Positions 60,962 through 64,000 of a stretch of 64,000 nucleotides of DNA are shown in pieces. A model generated the notes under the pieces. The model was not told the DNA's origin and made no database searches. It saw only the letters and a list, made by a program, of their open reading frames with translations. Source of the DNA: Agrobacterium vaccinii (GTDB lineage: Bacteria > Pseudomonadota > Alphaproteobacteria > Rhizobiales > Rhizobiaceae); NCBI RefSeq assembly GCF_021310995.1, contig NZ_CP054151.1:468501-532500 (forward strand), written 5' to 3'. Made by a program: the position numbers and the translations under genes. Position 1 is the stretch's first letter; each line of letters begins with the position of its first letter.

Positions 60962-61260
60962 ATTGCCTTTTGATTGGTGTACCTTGTCCTGTTCGCTTTG
61001 CTCACAGGGGACACCAATTGGCCATACGGCACCCTCGAGATGAGGATGTGTTGGGCCAAAACAATCACAGATCCATGATTTCACATGGAAACTGTTGTTT
61101 CGAGAAGCTGGGAGCCTAGGCTCTTTGTCTTAATACACGTCTTTCTGTGACCTGTCCGTATGGTGCCTTGCTCGATGTTGGAGCATGCCACCCTACAGGA
61201 CGTTAGTCCGTCGCCAATCCCGGGTTTTTTGCATTCGCAAAATACCCTAGATGGCGCGCC

Positions 61261-61290
61261 GTCCGCAGCGCCTTTGGCGCGTGAGGACAG
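61261..61290. repeat. Short palindromic element, copy 1
   Basis: GTCC-gca-GCGCC-TTT-GGCGC-gtga-GGAC folds as a hairpin. Its reverse complement closely matches the last 25 bases of the window (63976-64000): both share CTGTCCTCACG, a GCC-AAA-GGC centre and CTGCG. So the same element occurs in the spacer and inside 23S rRNA. Confidence 0.7.
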
Positions 61291-61334
61291 AAGTTGATCT
61301 TCATCTTCGATGAAGATGAACATAATCAATGGGA

Positions 61335-64000
<2,666 letters not shown>

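Larger units (their letters stand above)
60919..61334 (-). other. 23S-5S internal transcribed spacer with serial hairpins
   Basis: This stretch of about 415 bp has no gene or tRNA. It holds at least four inverted repeats: 60931-60961 (14-bp perfect stem), 60973-61018 (ATTGGTGT/ACACCAAT with an inner CCTGT/ACAGG), 61261-61290 (GCGCC/GGCGC and GTCC/GGAC) and 61297-61317 (9-bp stem ATCTTCATC/GATGAAGAT). These are probably RNase III or other processing stems. Confidence 0.8.

Overview
The window looks like a chromosomal segment of an alphaproteobacterium of the family Rhizobiaceae, most likely Agrobacterium or a close Rhizobium relative. Pointers are: a ThuA/ThuB-type trehalose gene pair, an HWE-family histidine kinase, promoters matching the alphaproteobacterial general-stress sigma factor EcfG (GGAAC-N16-CGTT), a RirA-type iron-responsive operator (TGA-N9-TCA), a rhizobial-type intergenic palindrome, and a 23S rRNA with an extra sequence in its helix 9 region. 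Gene calls rest on reading motifs by eye; no database search was run.

Layout. (1) 1-2.6 kb: housekeeping genes (nitrilase-family hydrolase fragment, glutaredoxin, ComF, methyltransferase, orphan Flp pilin). (2) 2.9-8.2 kb: a sensory block with a short LOV photoreceptor, a CheB-CheR-PAS-HWE kinase and a stand-alone receiver, followed by small proteins, two of which lie behind perfect EcfG-type promoters. (3) 8.6-10.4 kb: thuA/thuB. (4) 10.5-15.4 kb: an unusual four-gene redox operon (two unrecognised membrane proteins, a DyP peroxidase and a membrane-anchored P450 with a non-canonical I-helix). (5) 15.5-32.3 kb: a catabolic island with acyl-CoA dehydrogenase, NDP-forming acyl-CoA ligase, SCP2-like protein, hydrolase, aldehyde dehydrogenase, FadB-like fusion, thioesterase and a LysR regulator, together with a Liv-type ABC importer that has two binding proteins and an alcohol dehydrogenase. 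(6) 32.5-36.9 kb: a secreted small protein, a two-component system and rsgA. (7) 37.2-51.3 kb: an iron locus combining petrobactin-like NIS siderophore biosynthesis, a FecI/FecR/TonB-receptor signalling set and a FatB/YclQ-type ABC importer. (8) 51.4-54.5 kb: a YdeP-type molybdoenzyme coupled to a formate/nitrite channel. (9) 54.7-60.1 kb: a terminal-oxidase cluster (CtaG, membrane proteins, CoxII, a CoxI-CoxIII fusion) behind an EcfG-type promoter. (10) 60.4-64.0 kb: the 3' end of an rRNA operon on the minus strand (23S, 5S, tRNA-fMet, terminator).

How the parts may work together (inference). The sensory block and the EcfG-type promoters suggest that this neighbourhood feeds into and responds to the general stress response, which may include the alternative oxidase. 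The iron locus is self-contained: it makes a citrate-based catecholate-like siderophore, senses and imports it, and carries an iron-responsive operator in front of the sigma factor. The catabolic island pairs dedicated uptake with CoA activation and beta-oxidation of an unidentified acid or alcohol. The DyP-P450 operon is the part with least precedent that I know of.
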